Shown one piece after another: positions 27,098-35,863 of a stretch of DNA of 64,000 nucleotides. Within the stretch, counting starts at the first letter, position 1; each line of letters opens with the position of its first letter. The notes below the pieces were generated by a model that was not told where the DNA came from, ran no database searches, and saw only the letters and a list, made by a program, of their open reading frames with translations. This DNA comes from a bacterium. Its GTDB lineage: Bacteria; SZUA-79; Acidulodesulfobacterales; Acidulodesulfobacteraceae. The DNA lies in assembly GCA_021777135.1 (NCBI GenBank), contig JAJYDX010000006.1, forward strand, positions 26,454 through 90,453, written 5' to 3'. A program made the position numbers and the translations under genes.

Positions 27098-27297
27098 ACG
27101 GCTATAAGCTCTGTCTCGAAATCATCTCCGGCTTCTTTGAGCGCTTCGTTGCGGTTAATTTCTAAGGCTTCTTTGAGTGTTACCTTAAGGGATTCTATTA
27201 ATTTTTCCTTAGTTTTTTCCTGGCAGTTTACGCCCGGAACTTCTTCTATCCAGCCTATCCACCAAGGATCTGATTTTTTAAGAATTGCGGTAAACAT
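27094..27297 (-). CDS. hicB: HicB-family antitoxin
   Basis: 67 residues. The partial RNase H-like fold reads FTAILKKSDPWWIGWIEEVP, then GVNCQEKTKEKLIESLKVTLKEAL. It lacks the C-terminal DNA-binding domain of longer HicB proteins, so repression may need other factors. GGGGG precedes ATG 27297. First gene of the pair at the left end of element B. Confidence 0.88.
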   Translation of the reverse strand: MFTAILKKSDPWWIGWIEEVPGVNCQEKTKEKLIESLKVTLKEALEINRNEALKEAGDDFETELIAV

Positions 27298-27350
27298 AAC
27301 AACCCCCGATAATATTTTTTAATTTATTATAACATTTTTATAGCTGCTTG

Positions 27351-27674
27351 TCATTGCGATTCAAATTCTTTTAAAATTAGCGATACCGCCTGTCTTGTTA
27401 ATTTTAATCTCTCTGCCAGCTTTGACTGATTATAATCGCATTTTTCTAATAAATCAAAAAAAATATCTTTGTTAGTTTTGGCGGACTCTGTAATATTAAC
27501 CGGCACAGGCGGCGTTATGTTAAAAAAATAAACAAGGCTTGATAAAAAAAGATGTTTCTTACGTAGGCCTTCAACTTTCCTGTATTTTATTTTTTTTAAT
27601 TTTATCATTAAACGCAAGTCTTTTTCAGGCGCTCCGGCTTTAACGGCTTCATCAAAACTTAATAAAATTTCCAT
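27351..27674 (-). CDS. Small regulator with C-terminal Fis-like HTH
   Basis: 107 residues. The C-terminus DLLEKCDYNQSKLAERLKLT, followed by RQAVSLILKEF, is a clear helix-turn-helix. The N-terminal 70 residues are unassigned. Divergent from the replication operon that starts at 27990, with that operon's promoters between them. A good candidate for the element B copy-number or excision regulator; target not known. Confidence 0.6.
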   Translation of the reverse strand: MEILLSFDEAVKAGAPEKDLRLMIKLKKIKYRKVEGLRKKHLFLSSLVYFFNITPPVPVNITESAKTNKDIFFDLLEKCDYNQSKLAERLKLTRQAVSLILKEFESQ

Positions 27675-27989
27675 AAAAAAAATTAATTGACATCTTAAAT
27701 TACTATAATTATTAATATTTTTTAAAAGAAAAACTTTTAAAAACTCAAAAGCATTTGTCCTATCGTGTCTTTTTTTATTGTATTTTACCGTATTTTATAT
27801 TATTTTATCAAAATTGTCAAGTATTTTTGACACTGTAAATTAAACTTTTTATATAAAATAATTATAAAAAATATTGCAGTATATGAAAAAAATATAAAAA
27901 AAGTCTTGACAAACTATAAAAAATATGATAATATATAAATATAAAATAAAATTTTAAATTAACTTAAAAAATTAAACGGAGGTAAAAAA
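27675..27989 (+). promoter_or_regulatory. Tandem promoters of the element B replication operon
   Basis: TTGACA (27906-27911), 17 nt, TAATAT (27929-27934) is a near-consensus promoter. A second, TTGACA (27827-27832) with TATATA 17 nt later, lies upstream. A long AT-rich leader with AACGGAGGT before ATG 27990 follows. Confidence 0.7.
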
Positions 27990-28925
27990 ATGAATACGAT
28001 TCTAATTGATTTTGCGGCCTATTTTACGGCTTTGTCTTTTATTGCTTTGCCATTTCTATTTTATTTATTTTTAAAAAAATTTGAAAAATTTTGCGAATTT
28101 GAAAAAAAATTCGATGAAAAATGGTCAAAAATAGTATTCGACGACACAGAATCTATTCTGCCTATGCTTAGAATAATAATAATGAATAATCACGGGTATA
28201 TAGCGGTCGGCAGCGTCGCAACTAAACAAGTATATGCCAATGCTCCGCCTGCCGCGCCGCCTATAGATTACGTCCTTGATATACTCTCCGCTCTCGTCCC
28301 GCCAATCCTCGATGACCTTTCCGAATTTGAATTTAAACTCAAAAAAGAAGAAATAAAAAAATATGTAATTCAAAAATTAACTCTTAAAGTGGCGGCTAAT
28401 AACCGCTCCTACCCTCTGGACTTCTCTATCCCCAGTAATTTTAATACCTTCGAAAAAAATATCAAATATTGTATAATTCGGCAGATATTGCCGACCTTGA
28501 GTTATGCGCTTAAGCGCGCAAATAAAAAAGCGCAACCTGTCATGCGCGACGCCGTAGCAGCGTGGCATCGCGCAGATATAAGCCTTGACGCTACTCTGCC
28601 ATGCAACGACGGCAAGCCGCGGACAGGACATGATATAATACCTGGCCGCACGCCAGACCCGTTAGCTATCCTACTATTACAGGAGAAAGTGGCAGGCGAG
28701 CAGGCTATCCTCGACACTCTATCCGACGATGATAAAGAACGCCTGCTATCAGAATATGACGCCAGGCGCCGCACTGAGACCGGCGAACTATTCGAATGCC
28801 TATCAAGTCCGAATAACATTATTAACATAAACAAATACCGCCACAAACATCAAGCAACACAAAAACAACAGGCAACAGAAGAACCTTCCTTATTTGCTAA
28901 TAATAAGGAGGTGCATAATGGATAA
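27990..28925 (+). CDS. Membrane-anchored protein of unknown function with sigma-linker-like tail
   Basis: 311 residues, SD GGAGGT. One strong transmembrane helix lies near the N-terminus (about 8-29), followed by a basic/acidic stalk (KKFEKFCEFEKKFDEKWSK). A middle region of about 150 residues is unassigned. The C-terminal region SLDATLPCNDGKPRTGHDII, PGRTPDPLAILLLQEKV and ILDTLSDDDKERLLSEY superficially resembles the sigma-70 region 3-4 linker. No region 2 is visible, so a true sigma factor is not supported. First gene of the replication operon; its end overlaps the helicase gene by 8 nt. Confidence 0.5.
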   Translation: MNTILIDFAAYFTALSFIALPFLFYLFLKKFEKFCEFEKKFDEKWSKIVFDDTESILPMLRIIIMNNHGYIAVGSVATKQVYANAPPAAPPIDYVLDILSALVPPILDDLSEFEFKLKKEEIKKYVIQKLTLKVAANNRSYPLDFSIPSNFNTFEKNIKYCIIRQILPTLSYALKRANKKAQPVMRDAVAAWHRADISLDATLPCNDGKPRTGHDIIPGRTPDPLAILLLQEKVAGEQAILDTLSDDDKERLLSEYDARRRTETGELFECLSSPNNIININKYRHKHQATQKQQATEEPSLFANNKEVHNG

Positions 28926-30225
28926 TTTCACTAACATAAAAATTATAGAAAAATCTTTGCTTTCGGCGCTATTTGTAGAGAATGGCGCAAACCTCGAAAA
29001 ACTTGAAACACTCGAAATTGACGACTTTTATGATTCAACGTATAGGCAGATTTATCAGTCTATTATAGACGTTTGTCTCAGAGATGACGAACCTTTCGAC
29101 GTTGCCTTAATCGTTGAAAATCTAAAAAATAATAGCAAAGACAGTAAGGACTGGTATGCCGAGGTAGCCGAACTAATAGACTTCACACCGACCTTTTTTA
29201 GCATTGAAATTTATGCAAAAAAAATTAAAGAAGAAAGCACTAAGCGTAGAAGATTATGTGTTATTAATGATTTTAAAAATAATAAAGTAACTTACTTAGA
29301 ATTAAAACAAATACTCGATAATATCGATTATTCGAATAATAACGACGACGACAACTTGTGCGTATATGATTTCGATTATAATTTAGATGACGAGCAGGAA
29401 TGGTTAATCGACTATCTGTTACCCGCACAAGAAATAACCACCCTTGCCGGTTTAGGCGCAAGCGGTAAAACTACATTAGTGGCGCAACTTGCTTTACACT
29501 TATTGCTGAACAAAGACTTTAATGAAGATATCAAAGTCTGTAAAAAAATTGAAAAAGTCCTATATTTGACTGGTGAGGCAAGCCGAAAACAAGTTAATAA
29601 TATTTTTAAAAAATTAATTAATACGATTAACGCAAAAGATAAAATCAATAAAGAACAGATTAAGATTATCGCATCTGACAACGTAATTTTTGCGACGACG
29701 CAGTATAGTAAAGTTGTAAAATCGCAATTTTTCGATAAATTAAAACGGCAAATTGACAAGATTAACCCCGATTTTGTCATTATAGACTCATTTATGTCGA
29801 CGAATTCAATTAATTTCTTAGATGGGACGCAAGTGCAAGATGCGTTTCGAATTATTAAAGATGCGACTAGCAACAGAACGGCACTTTTGTTACATCACAT
29901 GAGCGGCCAAGCCTACAACGAGAAATTAGCTAAAGATGATAAGGGTGTGTTTGGCAGTGTCAATATACTAAACAAATTACGGCATGTTCTTACTTTATTT
30001 AACAATAAATTACTAATTAAAAAAACGAACATGGAATACGTGTATAAAGATAAATATTGCAATTTGACGCCTCTTATAAGCAAAGACGGCAGATACGTAT
30101 CAGGCGTTCATTTATCTAAGATATATGCATCTACAAAAGACGAAATTAACAAACTCGTAGAACAATCCAAAATAGAAACTAAAAAAACAGCAGGAAGACA
30201 TAGAGAAAAGGAGTTTTCACTATGA
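28918..30225 (+). CDS. Replicative helicase-like ATPase with DnaB N-terminal domain (RepA type)
   Basis: 435 residues from ATG 28918 (AAGGAGG 6 nt upstream). Residues about 5-100 match the DnaB N-terminal helical domain (IIEKSLLSALFVENG, YDSTYRQIYQSIIDV). A RecA-like core follows: Walker A GLGASGKTT, Walker B PDFVIIDSF, and ALLLHHMSG. This resembles the hexameric RepA helicases of plasmids such as RSF1010 and phage primase-helicase loaders. It overlaps the next gene by ATGA and the previous one by 8 nt. Confidence 0.8.
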   Translation: MDNFTNIKIIEKSLLSALFVENGANLEKLETLEIDDFYDSTYRQIYQSIIDVCLRDDEPFDVALIVENLKNNSKDSKDWYAEVAELIDFTPTFFSIEIYAKKIKEESTKRRRLCVINDFKNNKVTYLELKQILDNIDYSNNNDDDNLCVYDFDYNLDDEQEWLIDYLLPAQEITTLAGLGASGKTTLVAQLALHLLLNKDFNEDIKVCKKIEKVLYLTGEASRKQVNNIFKKLINTINAKDKINKEQIKIIASDNVIFATTQYSKVVKSQFFDKLKRQIDKINPDFVIIDSFMSTNSINFLDGTQVQDAFRIIKDATSNRTALLLHHMSGQAYNEKLAKDDKGVFGSVNILNKLRHVLTLFNNKLLIKKTNMEYVYKDKYCNLTPLISKDGRYVSGVHLSKIYASTKDEINKLVEQSKIETKKTAGRHREKEFSL

Positions 30226-30941
30226 ATAATAAAAAAACAGAATTAAAAGTGTATCGCAGATTGCTAAAATATCCCCCTTTTGTGCCTTGGCGCCAAGGCA
30301 ACGATCCAATGACGATAATTCACCATTTAAAAAGACAGATACGAATAACCATTACTGCACCAGAACCAGTAACTGTAAGCGACGCGGAAAAATTATATTC
30401 TTCAATATATTGTTCTGACAACATTAAAGACGGCGAAGAGACTGTAAATTTCATCACAAAAATAAGCAAAATACATAAATTAACAAACTGCAACAATGAT
30501 GGTTATATCGTTTCAGCATTAGAAAGAATTACAAAACTTACAATTAAATATGAAGATAAAAAAAAGAAAATTATTGTTTTTCATATCATCGATAAAGTTG
30601 AATTCGATCCGGCAACTGGAATTTTATCTATTCGTATGCCGAAAGATACCTATTATGCATTTAGAGATAGAGCATTAACCATTAATCTTAAAAATTTTAT
30701 AAATTTAAAACCCGGCGCAAAAAACCTATACGGATTTTTTATATCAAATTCCGGTAAAAAATTCAGGGAGGATTTATTAATTGAGCGGGCGGTAATAACC
30801 GCCGCCAGAAAAGATAATGTGCAAGTGATTTTAAAACGGTCTTTAGTCGAACTCAAAAACAATTACATTATTAAAAGTTTTGAAATTACAAAAAAAAGCG
30901 GCCAACGTTATATAAATATTGGCAAAATAGAACATAAATAA
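30222..30941 (+). CDS. Putative replication initiator, winged-helix type
   Basis: 239 residues with AAGGAG before ATG 30222. Two winged-helix-like halves are suggested: helices around VSDAEKLYSSIY with wing strands KLTIKYEDKKKKIIVFHIID, then DTYYAFRDRALTINLKNFIN followed by LKPGAKNLYGFFIS and IERAVITAARK. The pattern and its place directly after a RepA-like helicase parallel repA-repC of IncQ plasmids. No catalytic residues expected. Moderately sure. Confidence 0.5.
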   Translation: MNNKKTELKVYRRLLKYPPFVPWRQGNDPMTIIHHLKRQIRITITAPEPVTVSDAEKLYSSIYCSDNIKDGEETVNFITKISKIHKLTNCNNDGYIVSALERITKLTIKYEDKKKKIIVFHIIDKVEFDPATGILSIRMPKDTYYAFRDRALTINLKNFINLKPGAKNLYGFFISNSGKKFREDLLIERAVITAARKDNVQVILKRSLVELKNNYIIKSFEITKKSGQRYINIGKIEHK

Positions 30942-31300
30942 TTATCCATAGCGGTAGGGAAAATAAATCTAAAAAATCAATAAACCCAAACAAATAAAAG
31001 CTTTGTTAATTCAATGAAAAAACGCATAGTAATACATATGCATAGAGCATATGTATGCAAGCAAAAATGCTTGATGCATTTTGCTTGCCTTTTTTAAAAA
31101 TCCCCTGGAACTTAAAAATTTTTAAAGAAAAAACGGGGTATCTTTTGAAAAGAAAAACGCCGGAAAAACTCAACAGCAGGAATTTAAAAAGTAGGTTTTA
31201 TACCTATTCTTATTTTTAACAACCTTAAAAGGCAAATGCGGCGTTTTTTTAGGTAATATTCAAAATTAATTGCTAGTCAGTAATATTTGAAATCCAAATT
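30942..31300 (+). terminator. Hairpins and intrinsic terminator after the replication operon
   Basis: ATACATATGC-ATAGA-GCATATGTAT (31032-31056) is a perfect 10-bp hairpin. Directly after it GCAAGCAAAAATGC-TTGAT-GCATTTTGCTTGC (31057-31088), then CTTTTTT, is a textbook intrinsic terminator. Further on AACGCCG (about 31153) can pair with CGGCGTT (about 31237), followed by a T run. No gene in this stretch. Confidence 0.75.
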
Positions 31301-31615
31301 TTATAAACGTCTTTGACAAGATTCTATTAAGACATTCATAAAATTATTATCTTTTTTAAAATCTTTTACGCCTTCTAAAGAGAGAATTTCATGATAATTA
31401 TACGCGCCTATTGGATACTCCCATAAACCGATAATAATTTTTATATCGTTACCACATTCACATTGAAATTCATGCACAAATTCATATTGGTATTCTGCGC
31501 CCATTGCTCTATCGGGGTCAGTGCCGATATGCTCAAAACTTGTGCTATCAATTTCGATATTATGCGGGGTACTACATTTTGCACAATTAAAATTCAATTT
31601 AGAAACTGTATTCAT
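31301..31615 (-). CDS. Hypothetical protein with zinc-ribbon cysteines
   Basis: 104 residues, AAGGAG before ATG 31615. LNFNCAKCSTPHNIEIDSTS and FVHEFQCECGNDIKI provide a CxxC and a CxC pair, the pattern of a zinc ribbon interrupted by about 35 residues. The rest is beta-rich. Function unknown. It heads a minus-strand group of small accessory genes in element B. Confidence 0.6.
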   Translation of the reverse strand: MNTVSKLNFNCAKCSTPHNIEIDSTSFEHIGTDPDRAMGAEYQYEFVHEFQCECGNDIKIIIGLWEYPIGAYNYHEILSLEGVKDFKKDNNFMNVLIESCQRRL

Positions 31616-31738
31616 TTCTTTTATCTCCTTGTAATTTAATGTTAAAAATTTACATATTAATCAAAGAAAAATCTGAAAAAATGTAATTAAAGTATCGCAA
31701 AATTTATAAAACCTCTCGCAAAAAAACAGAGTGGCTAT

Positions 31739-32122
31739 TTATTTGTTACGGTAGTTAATATAGTCAATATAACCTTTAATTTCTTGATTTACCTTGTTTA
31801 ATAAATTAGCAGTCATTTTTTCAATATCATTGAGAAAAACACTTGGAACATCTATTGTTACAGATATTTTATATTCCTTATATTTATCTTGTGTTAATGT
31901 TTTTATAAATAAATCTACCCCGTCCCAAAATAAAAATGAATTTTGTGGACCATTATTATATATATAATTAATATATTTAGAATCAGGAATGTTTTTTAAA
32001 ATGTTTTTTAATTTTTCAATCTTAGGCTCTAAAATTCTAACTTTTTCTCTATATTTCTCATTATACTCCTTTGATAAAGACTCACCCTCACTCATTAATT
32101 TTTCTAAATCAGAATCACTCAT
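31739..32122 (-). CDS. Hypothetical helical protein
   Basis: 127 residues, GGAGGT before ATG 32122. A coiled-coil-prone charged N-terminus (LEKLMSEGESLSKEYNEKYR, through about residue 45), a strand region YKISVTIDVP, and a C-terminal helix MTANLLNKVNQEIKGYIDYI. Not recognised. Confidence 0.5.
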   Translation of the reverse strand: MSDSDLEKLMSEGESLSKEYNEKYREKVRILEPKIEKLKNILKNIPDSKYINYIYNNGPQNSFLFWDGVDLFIKTLTQDKYKEYKISVTIDVPSVFLNDIEKMTANLLNKVNQEIKGYIDYINYRNK

Positions 32123-32153
32123 GAAATTACCTCCATTAATATTTTGTTAAATT

Positions 32154-32660
32154 TTATCTACTTTCTTCTATTATCTCAACAATAGTTTTTAGGCTCGTTC
32201 CTACTGCGCCAGCAGCTTCATATAATCCTTCGGCATCTCCTGATAAAAGGCACTCAACCGGAAACTCTTGGCAACCATTAGCTAATAACCATATCGTCCT
32301 GGTTACGCCATCCGTAAACCTAACATGATTCTGACATAAATTAATGGAACCAGCTTTAAAAAATGCAACCTCAGCTAAAGGAACAGGGTTATTTCGCCCT
32401 TGCGAGAAGCCAAGTTCGGCATTAGGATATTTCTTATCATTCCGCCATGTTTCAGGATTGCCATTAGCTATTTCATAATGCCCGCTGTTAGGTTCGATTC
32501 TCCATAAATCGAGAAATTTCTTTGCGTCCACAATGACTACACATCTTTTTTCGTTTAAAGCGGCGGTTTTTCTGGGACTCATATAAATTACCCTACCGTC
32601 CATGAGCGGAACCTCAAAAACTATTTCGCCTAAAATTTCCGAATTTTTAAAATATTTCAT
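32154..32660 (-). CDS. ParB-like-fold protein, possibly plasmid fertility-inhibition factor-like
   Basis: 168 residues from ATG 32660 (GAGG 5 nt upstream; a TTG at 32711 would add 17). EIVFEVPLMDGRVIYMSPRK, CVVIVDAKKFLDLWRIEPNS and the block VRFTDGVTRTIWLLANGCQE followed by FPVEC follow the layout of ParB-related fertility-inhibition proteins, which reduce transfer of co-resident plasmids by acting on conjugation or DNA. Family assignment is tentative and rests on the N-G-x-x-R-x-x-W-L-like box. Confidence 0.4.
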   Translation of the reverse strand: MKYFKNSEILGEIVFEVPLMDGRVIYMSPRKTAALNEKRCVVIVDAKKFLDLWRIEPNSGHYEIANGNPETWRNDKKYPNAELGFSQGRNNPVPLAEVAFFKAGSINLCQNHVRFTDGVTRTIWLLANGCQEFPVECLLSGDAEGLYEAAGAVGTSLKTIVEIIEESR

Positions 32661-32814
32661 TATAGCCTCGTAAAAGACTTTTAAAATTTCTTTAAGTATT
32701 TTTCCTATCAACCACCATCGAAAAACGTTTTAAAACGTGAACACGGCGTTTTTAAAAAATCAATAATTGTTTTCTCATAGAGAACCTCTGAATAAATAGT
32801 TTAAATTAGAGATA

Positions 32815-32997
32815 TTAACCATGAATGCTAAATACTAAAGTTAATATAGCAACTGCTAAAGCTACAAACGAAATAATAACGGCTATTATAGACCAAACGC
32901 GCGTATTTTTCATTTCTTTTAATTGCTCTTTTGAAATAGCTACTTGTTCTTTTATTCCAGGACTATCAACCGGCGCGCCATTAATTTGTATTACCAT
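32815..32997 (-). CDS. Small membrane protein
   Basis: 60 residues. A polar N-terminal 30 (KEQVAISKEQLKEMKNTR) is followed by one transmembrane helix (VWSIIAVIISFVALAVAILT) ending near the C-terminus. GGGGGTG lies 11-12 nt before ATG 32997. Unknown function; the topology resembles phage or plasmid small membrane proteins. Confidence 0.5.
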   Translation of the reverse strand: MVIQINGAPVDSPGIKEQVAISKEQLKEMKNTRVWSIIAVIISFVALAVAILTLVFSIHG

Positions 32998-33093
32998 AGA
33001 ACAAGAACACCCCCTTTTTATTAAAAAAACTTTCTAAACCCTTAAAACCTCATCTTCCTTTTTTAAATTATACCTACTAAAAATAAAAAAATC

Positions 33094-33106
33094 AAATTAG
33101 CTATAT
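33094..33106 (+). promoter_or_regulatory. AAATTAGCTATAT motif, copy 1
   Basis: Exact 11-mer AAATTAGCTAT plus AT, 50 nt before the start of the small membrane protein gene at 33156. First of eight copies in element B; TATATA inside could be a -10 box. Confidence 0.6.
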
Positions 33107-33155
33107 AAGTAAAGATTTAATTTTAAATTAACTTTAAAAGCCAGGAGGTAAAAAA

Positions 33156-33320
33156 ATGTTAGAAAAAATTATTTTATTTGTGTTGCTAACCGTATCTTTA
33201 TTTGAATTATTTTTTGACACATCGAGATTTATTTATGTGCTTAAATTTTTAATGGACGCAAGCTTTAGAATTTTAAATTACGTCTTAATTTTTTTCGTTG
33301 TGTTATTCAAGAATTATTAA
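33156..33320 (+). CDS. Small hydrophobic protein, two membrane helices
   Basis: 54 residues with a strong SD (AGGAGGT) before ATG 33156. Two hydrophobic helices (LEKIILFVLLTVSLFELFF and LNYVLIFFVVLFKNY) are joined by a short charged loop. Unknown; the strong SD and the promoter-like motif 50 nt upstream support expression. Confidence 0.6.
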   Translation: MLEKIILFVLLTVSLFELFFDTSRFIYVLKFLMDASFRILNYVLIFFVVLFKNY

Positions 33321-33379
33321 GACTACAAAACCAAAAAAAAATTAAATTAATTTTTAAAAGAGAAGAGAGGTTTATCTAA

Positions 33380-33541
33380 ATGAATATGAAAACCGAAGCC
33401 GAAATATTAACCGAGAAAATTTTAGAACTAGAAAGTAAAAATAAAAAGTTGAAAAGTTTGAACGAATTTTTAATCAGGGAGCTTGCCAAAGTCAAAAAAG
33501 AGAAGAAATATTTCCGTAAGAGGTGCAGTTGGCAGATATAA
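33380..33541 (+). CDS. Small coiled-coil protein
   Basis: 53 residues, AGAGG before ATG 33380. Highly charged, heptad-like (ILTEKILELESKNKKLKSLN, then EFLIRELAKVKK). No family. It might be a partner of the RHH or coupling-protein genes downstream. Confidence 0.5.
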   Translation: MNMKTEAEILTEKILELESKNKKLKSLNEFLIRELAKVKKEKKYFRKRCSWQI

Positions 33542-33727
33542 AAAAGTAAAGGCCTCATTTTGTATGCACACCCCACGCAACGAACTTGCAAAATGCAAAA
33601 TCCCGTTTTTATCAGCAAATATGCGGGGTTGTTCGTGATATAAAATGATAGCTTTTTAAAATATAAATATGCGCAAAAGCCTTATAATTATTAACTTTGA
33701 TTTGAATATCAAAATATGCCAAAAAGT

Positions 33728-33743
33728 GCTATCAGTTGATAGC
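33728..33743. promoter_or_regulatory. Perfect palindrome before the RHH gene
   Basis: GCTATCA-GT-TGATAGC, 16 bases, lies 25 nt upstream of the promoter-like motif and 65 nt before ATG 33808. Plausible operator for the ribbon-helix-helix protein or part of a relaxosome site. Confidence 0.45.
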
Positions 33744-33767
33744 ATAGTTTTCTAACGTCAAAATTGC

Positions 33768-33780
33768 AAGTTAGCTATAT
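33768..33780 (+). promoter_or_regulatory. AAGTTAGCTATAT motif, copy 2
   Basis: One mismatch (third base) to the consensus. 28 nt before ATG 33808, upstream of the mobilisation operon. Confidence 0.55.
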
Positions 33781-33807
33781 AGATATAGTAAAAAATTAGA
33801 GGCACTT

Positions 33808-34182
33808 ATGAAAAAGAAATCAGTGTTAATCAGAATCGACGAAGCCTTATATTTTAAGATAAAAGAATCGTCTAAAAATCAAAAATCTTTTAATCAGACA
33901 GTTGTAAATTTAATCGAAAAAGGTCTCATAAAAAACAAAAACGACTATGCCGAACTTATTAATTTTTTAAGTAAAAATATCGTTACAAAAATCAATAAAG
34001 AGTTTACCGACTATCGTTATTTTTTGCGGAAACTTTCATTAAATAATTCTGCTTTTTCGTCGTCATCAAACCAAAAAAACGATAACCAAAATGACGATAG
34101 AGTTTCAAAAGCCAAGACGCCGCCGGAACAAAAATCAAACTTTTTTGACCTCGTGGATAAGAGTTTAAAAAATAAAAAATAA
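33808..34182 (+). CDS. Putative ribbon-helix-helix DNA-binding protein, relaxosome accessory
   Basis: 124 residues. The N-terminus SVLIRIDEALYFKIKESSKN, then SFNQTVVNLIEKGL, is a ribbon-helix-helix motif as in TraY/MobC-type accessory factors. The C-terminal half is polar and low-complexity (SSSSNQKNDNQNDD). It leads the operon that contains the coupling protein and relaxase, so nicking-site recognition is the likely role. Confidence 0.6.
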   Translation: MKKKSVLIRIDEALYFKIKESSKNQKSFNQTVVNLIEKGLIKNKNDYAELINFLSKNIVTKINKEFTDYRYFLRKLSLNNSAFSSSSNQKNDNQNDDRVSKAKTPPEQKSNFFDLVDKSLKNKK

Positions 34183-34208
34183 TAAAAATTTTTAAGGAGT
34201 TTTTTATT

Positions 34209-34397
34209 ATGAAAGGCATTAAAAAATTAAGAGAAGAAATCGCAAAATTACAAAAAGAAATTAAAACTGCAGAAGCGGAAAAAATTAAAACGGCGGGCAA
34301 AATTACTCTCTCTTTTTTTAAAAAAGAAAGCGATTTAATTCCCGAAAACTTTCTTAAATTCAAAGAAAATTTTATCAAATTTTTAAACGAAAATTAA
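34209..34397 (+). CDS. Small coiled-coil protein of the mobilisation operon
   Basis: 62 residues, AAGGAG before ATG 34209. An N-terminal coiled coil (KKLREEIAKLQKEIKTAEAE) and a C-terminal amphipathic segment (ENFLKFKENFIKFLNEN). Position between the RHH gene and the coupling protein suggests a relaxosome or coupling accessory subunit. No family recognised. Confidence 0.55.
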   Translation: MKGIKKLREEIAKLQKEIKTAEAEKIKTAGKITLSFFKKESDLIPENFLKFKENFIKFLNEN

Positions 34398-34426
34398 ATT
34401 AAAACTAAATTAAAAGGAGACCAAAA

Positions 34427-35863
34427 ATGGAAAGATTTATCAGGCTTTTTACAGAATTTTTTAACGCAACTAAAGCTTTAATTTTTAAATATCCCGTCCC
34501 AGCGGCAGGCATATTTTTATTTTATTTTGTTTATATTTTTATCATTTTTTATGATAAAAAAGTGAAAGATAAACACGTCCGCGGCGTTAAAATTATCAAG
34601 CCGAAAAAGTTTTCCTTTAAGAAAAAATCAAACGAAAACGAGAACATTTTTATCGGAGACGTTGAGCTTCCGGTTGAGGAAGAAAACAAACAAATGTTTT
34701 TGTTTGGACGCCCTGGAAGCGGTAAAACGACCGTGTATAATAACATCATCGAGAAGCTTATCCAGCGTAACGACAAGGCCATTATTTATGATGAAAAGTT
34801 TGATTATATCCCGCTTTTTTACAATCCCGAAAAGGACTTAATTTTAAACATTGCTGATTCTCGGACCCTGAAATGGTCTATCATTAACGAGATAAAAGAC
34901 AAAGCCGACCTTGTTTCGGTAGCTAAATCTCTAATTCCAGACGCAGTCGGAACAGAGCAGCATTGGAACGATACGGCAAGAGCGATTTTTACAGCGATGA
35001 CAAGAGAGTTTTTGCTCTCAGGCAAGACGAAAAATAAGCAGTTATTTTCCGCTTTATCGCAAAAAACAGAAGATATTCTTGTCTTTCTACAAGAGCAAAA
35101 CGCCCCTGAAGCCGTCCATATTTCGAACCCCCGTAATGCAAGTGACGTGATGTCAACTTTAATGCGTTATATAAGCTGGCTCGAATATGCTGAGGACGGA
35201 GATTTTACTATTCAGTCTTGGTTAAACGACCCATCGAAACGTTTTATTTTTGTCGCGAATAACCCAAAAATCAAAGACATTCAAAAGCCTTTGCTTGCTT
35301 TATTCATAGACCTTATTAGTAAGAATGTTCTGTTTTTGCCAGAGGACCGCAATCGTCGCTTTTATTTCTTGCTTGATGAGTTAGGAACCTTAGGGCGCTT
35401 AAATTCCGTTGTTGACCTCTTAACACAAGGCAGGAGCAAAGGCATAAGGACGTTTGCAGGAGTGCAAGATATAGGGCAGTTTGATAAACTTTATGGTCAA
35501 GAAACCCGTAATACCCTAATAAACGCCTGTAGTATTTATGTTCTTTTGGCGCAAAACGAATTTTCAAACGCTAAATTTGCCTCTGATTTAGTTTCCTCCC
35601 CGGAAGTCTGGACGTCGTCGCATAGTTCCAACGACGCCGGAGCGGATAGTTCAAGCCAGCAGAGCCAGCAGATAAAACCTCTTATTTTGCCGTCGGAATT
35701 TCAATCAATGGATAATCTTACTGCTTATGTTCGCATTTTAAAAAATTGGCAATTTACGGGGCTTAAACCGTATGATAAAGAACCGCAAGCTCCGGGCTTT
35801 ATTCTTAATAATTCTTTTGCGTTCACCCTTAAAAACGAAGAATCTAAAGAGGAGGGCGAATAA
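34427..35863 (+). CDS. Type IV coupling protein (VirD4/TraD/TrwB family)
   Basis: 478 residues, AGGAG before ATG 34427. One N-terminal membrane helix (about 24-42), then a P-loop ATPase: Walker A FGRPGSGKTT (about 92-101) and Walker B FYFLLDELGTLGRL, followed by the conserved DLLTQGRSKGIRTFAGVQ and LINACSIYVLLAQNE. It docks the relaxase-DNA complex to a secretion channel. It overlaps the relaxase gene by 1 nt. Shorter than F TraD and close to TrwB in layout. Confidence 0.9.
   Translation: MERFIRLFTEFFNATKALIFKYPVPAAGIFLFYFVYIFIIFYDKKVKDKHVRGVKIIKPKKFSFKKKSNENENIFIGDVELPVEEENKQMFLFGRPGSGKTTVYNNIIEKLIQRNDKAIIYDEKFDYIPLFYNPEKDLILNIADSRTLKWSIINEIKDKADLVSVAKSLIPDAVGTEQHWNDTARAIFTAMTREFLLSGKTKNKQLFSALSQKTEDILVFLQEQNAPEAVHISNPRNASDVMSTLMRYISWLEYAEDGDFTIQSWLNDPSKRFIFVANNPKIKDIQKPLLALFIDLISKNVLFLPEDRNRRFYFLLDELGTLGRLNSVVDLLTQGRSKGIRTFAGVQDIGQFDKLYGQETRNTLINACSIYVLLAQNEFSNAKFASDLVSSPEVWTSSHSSNDAGADSSSQQSQQIKPLILPSEFQSMDNLTAYVRILKNWQFTGLKPYDKEPQAPGFILNNSFAFTLKNEESKEEGE

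Noticed and set aside
27990..28925. Calling this gene a sigma factor
   Set aside because: Only a linker-like segment is similar; core-binding region 2 is absent and there is a membrane anchor.
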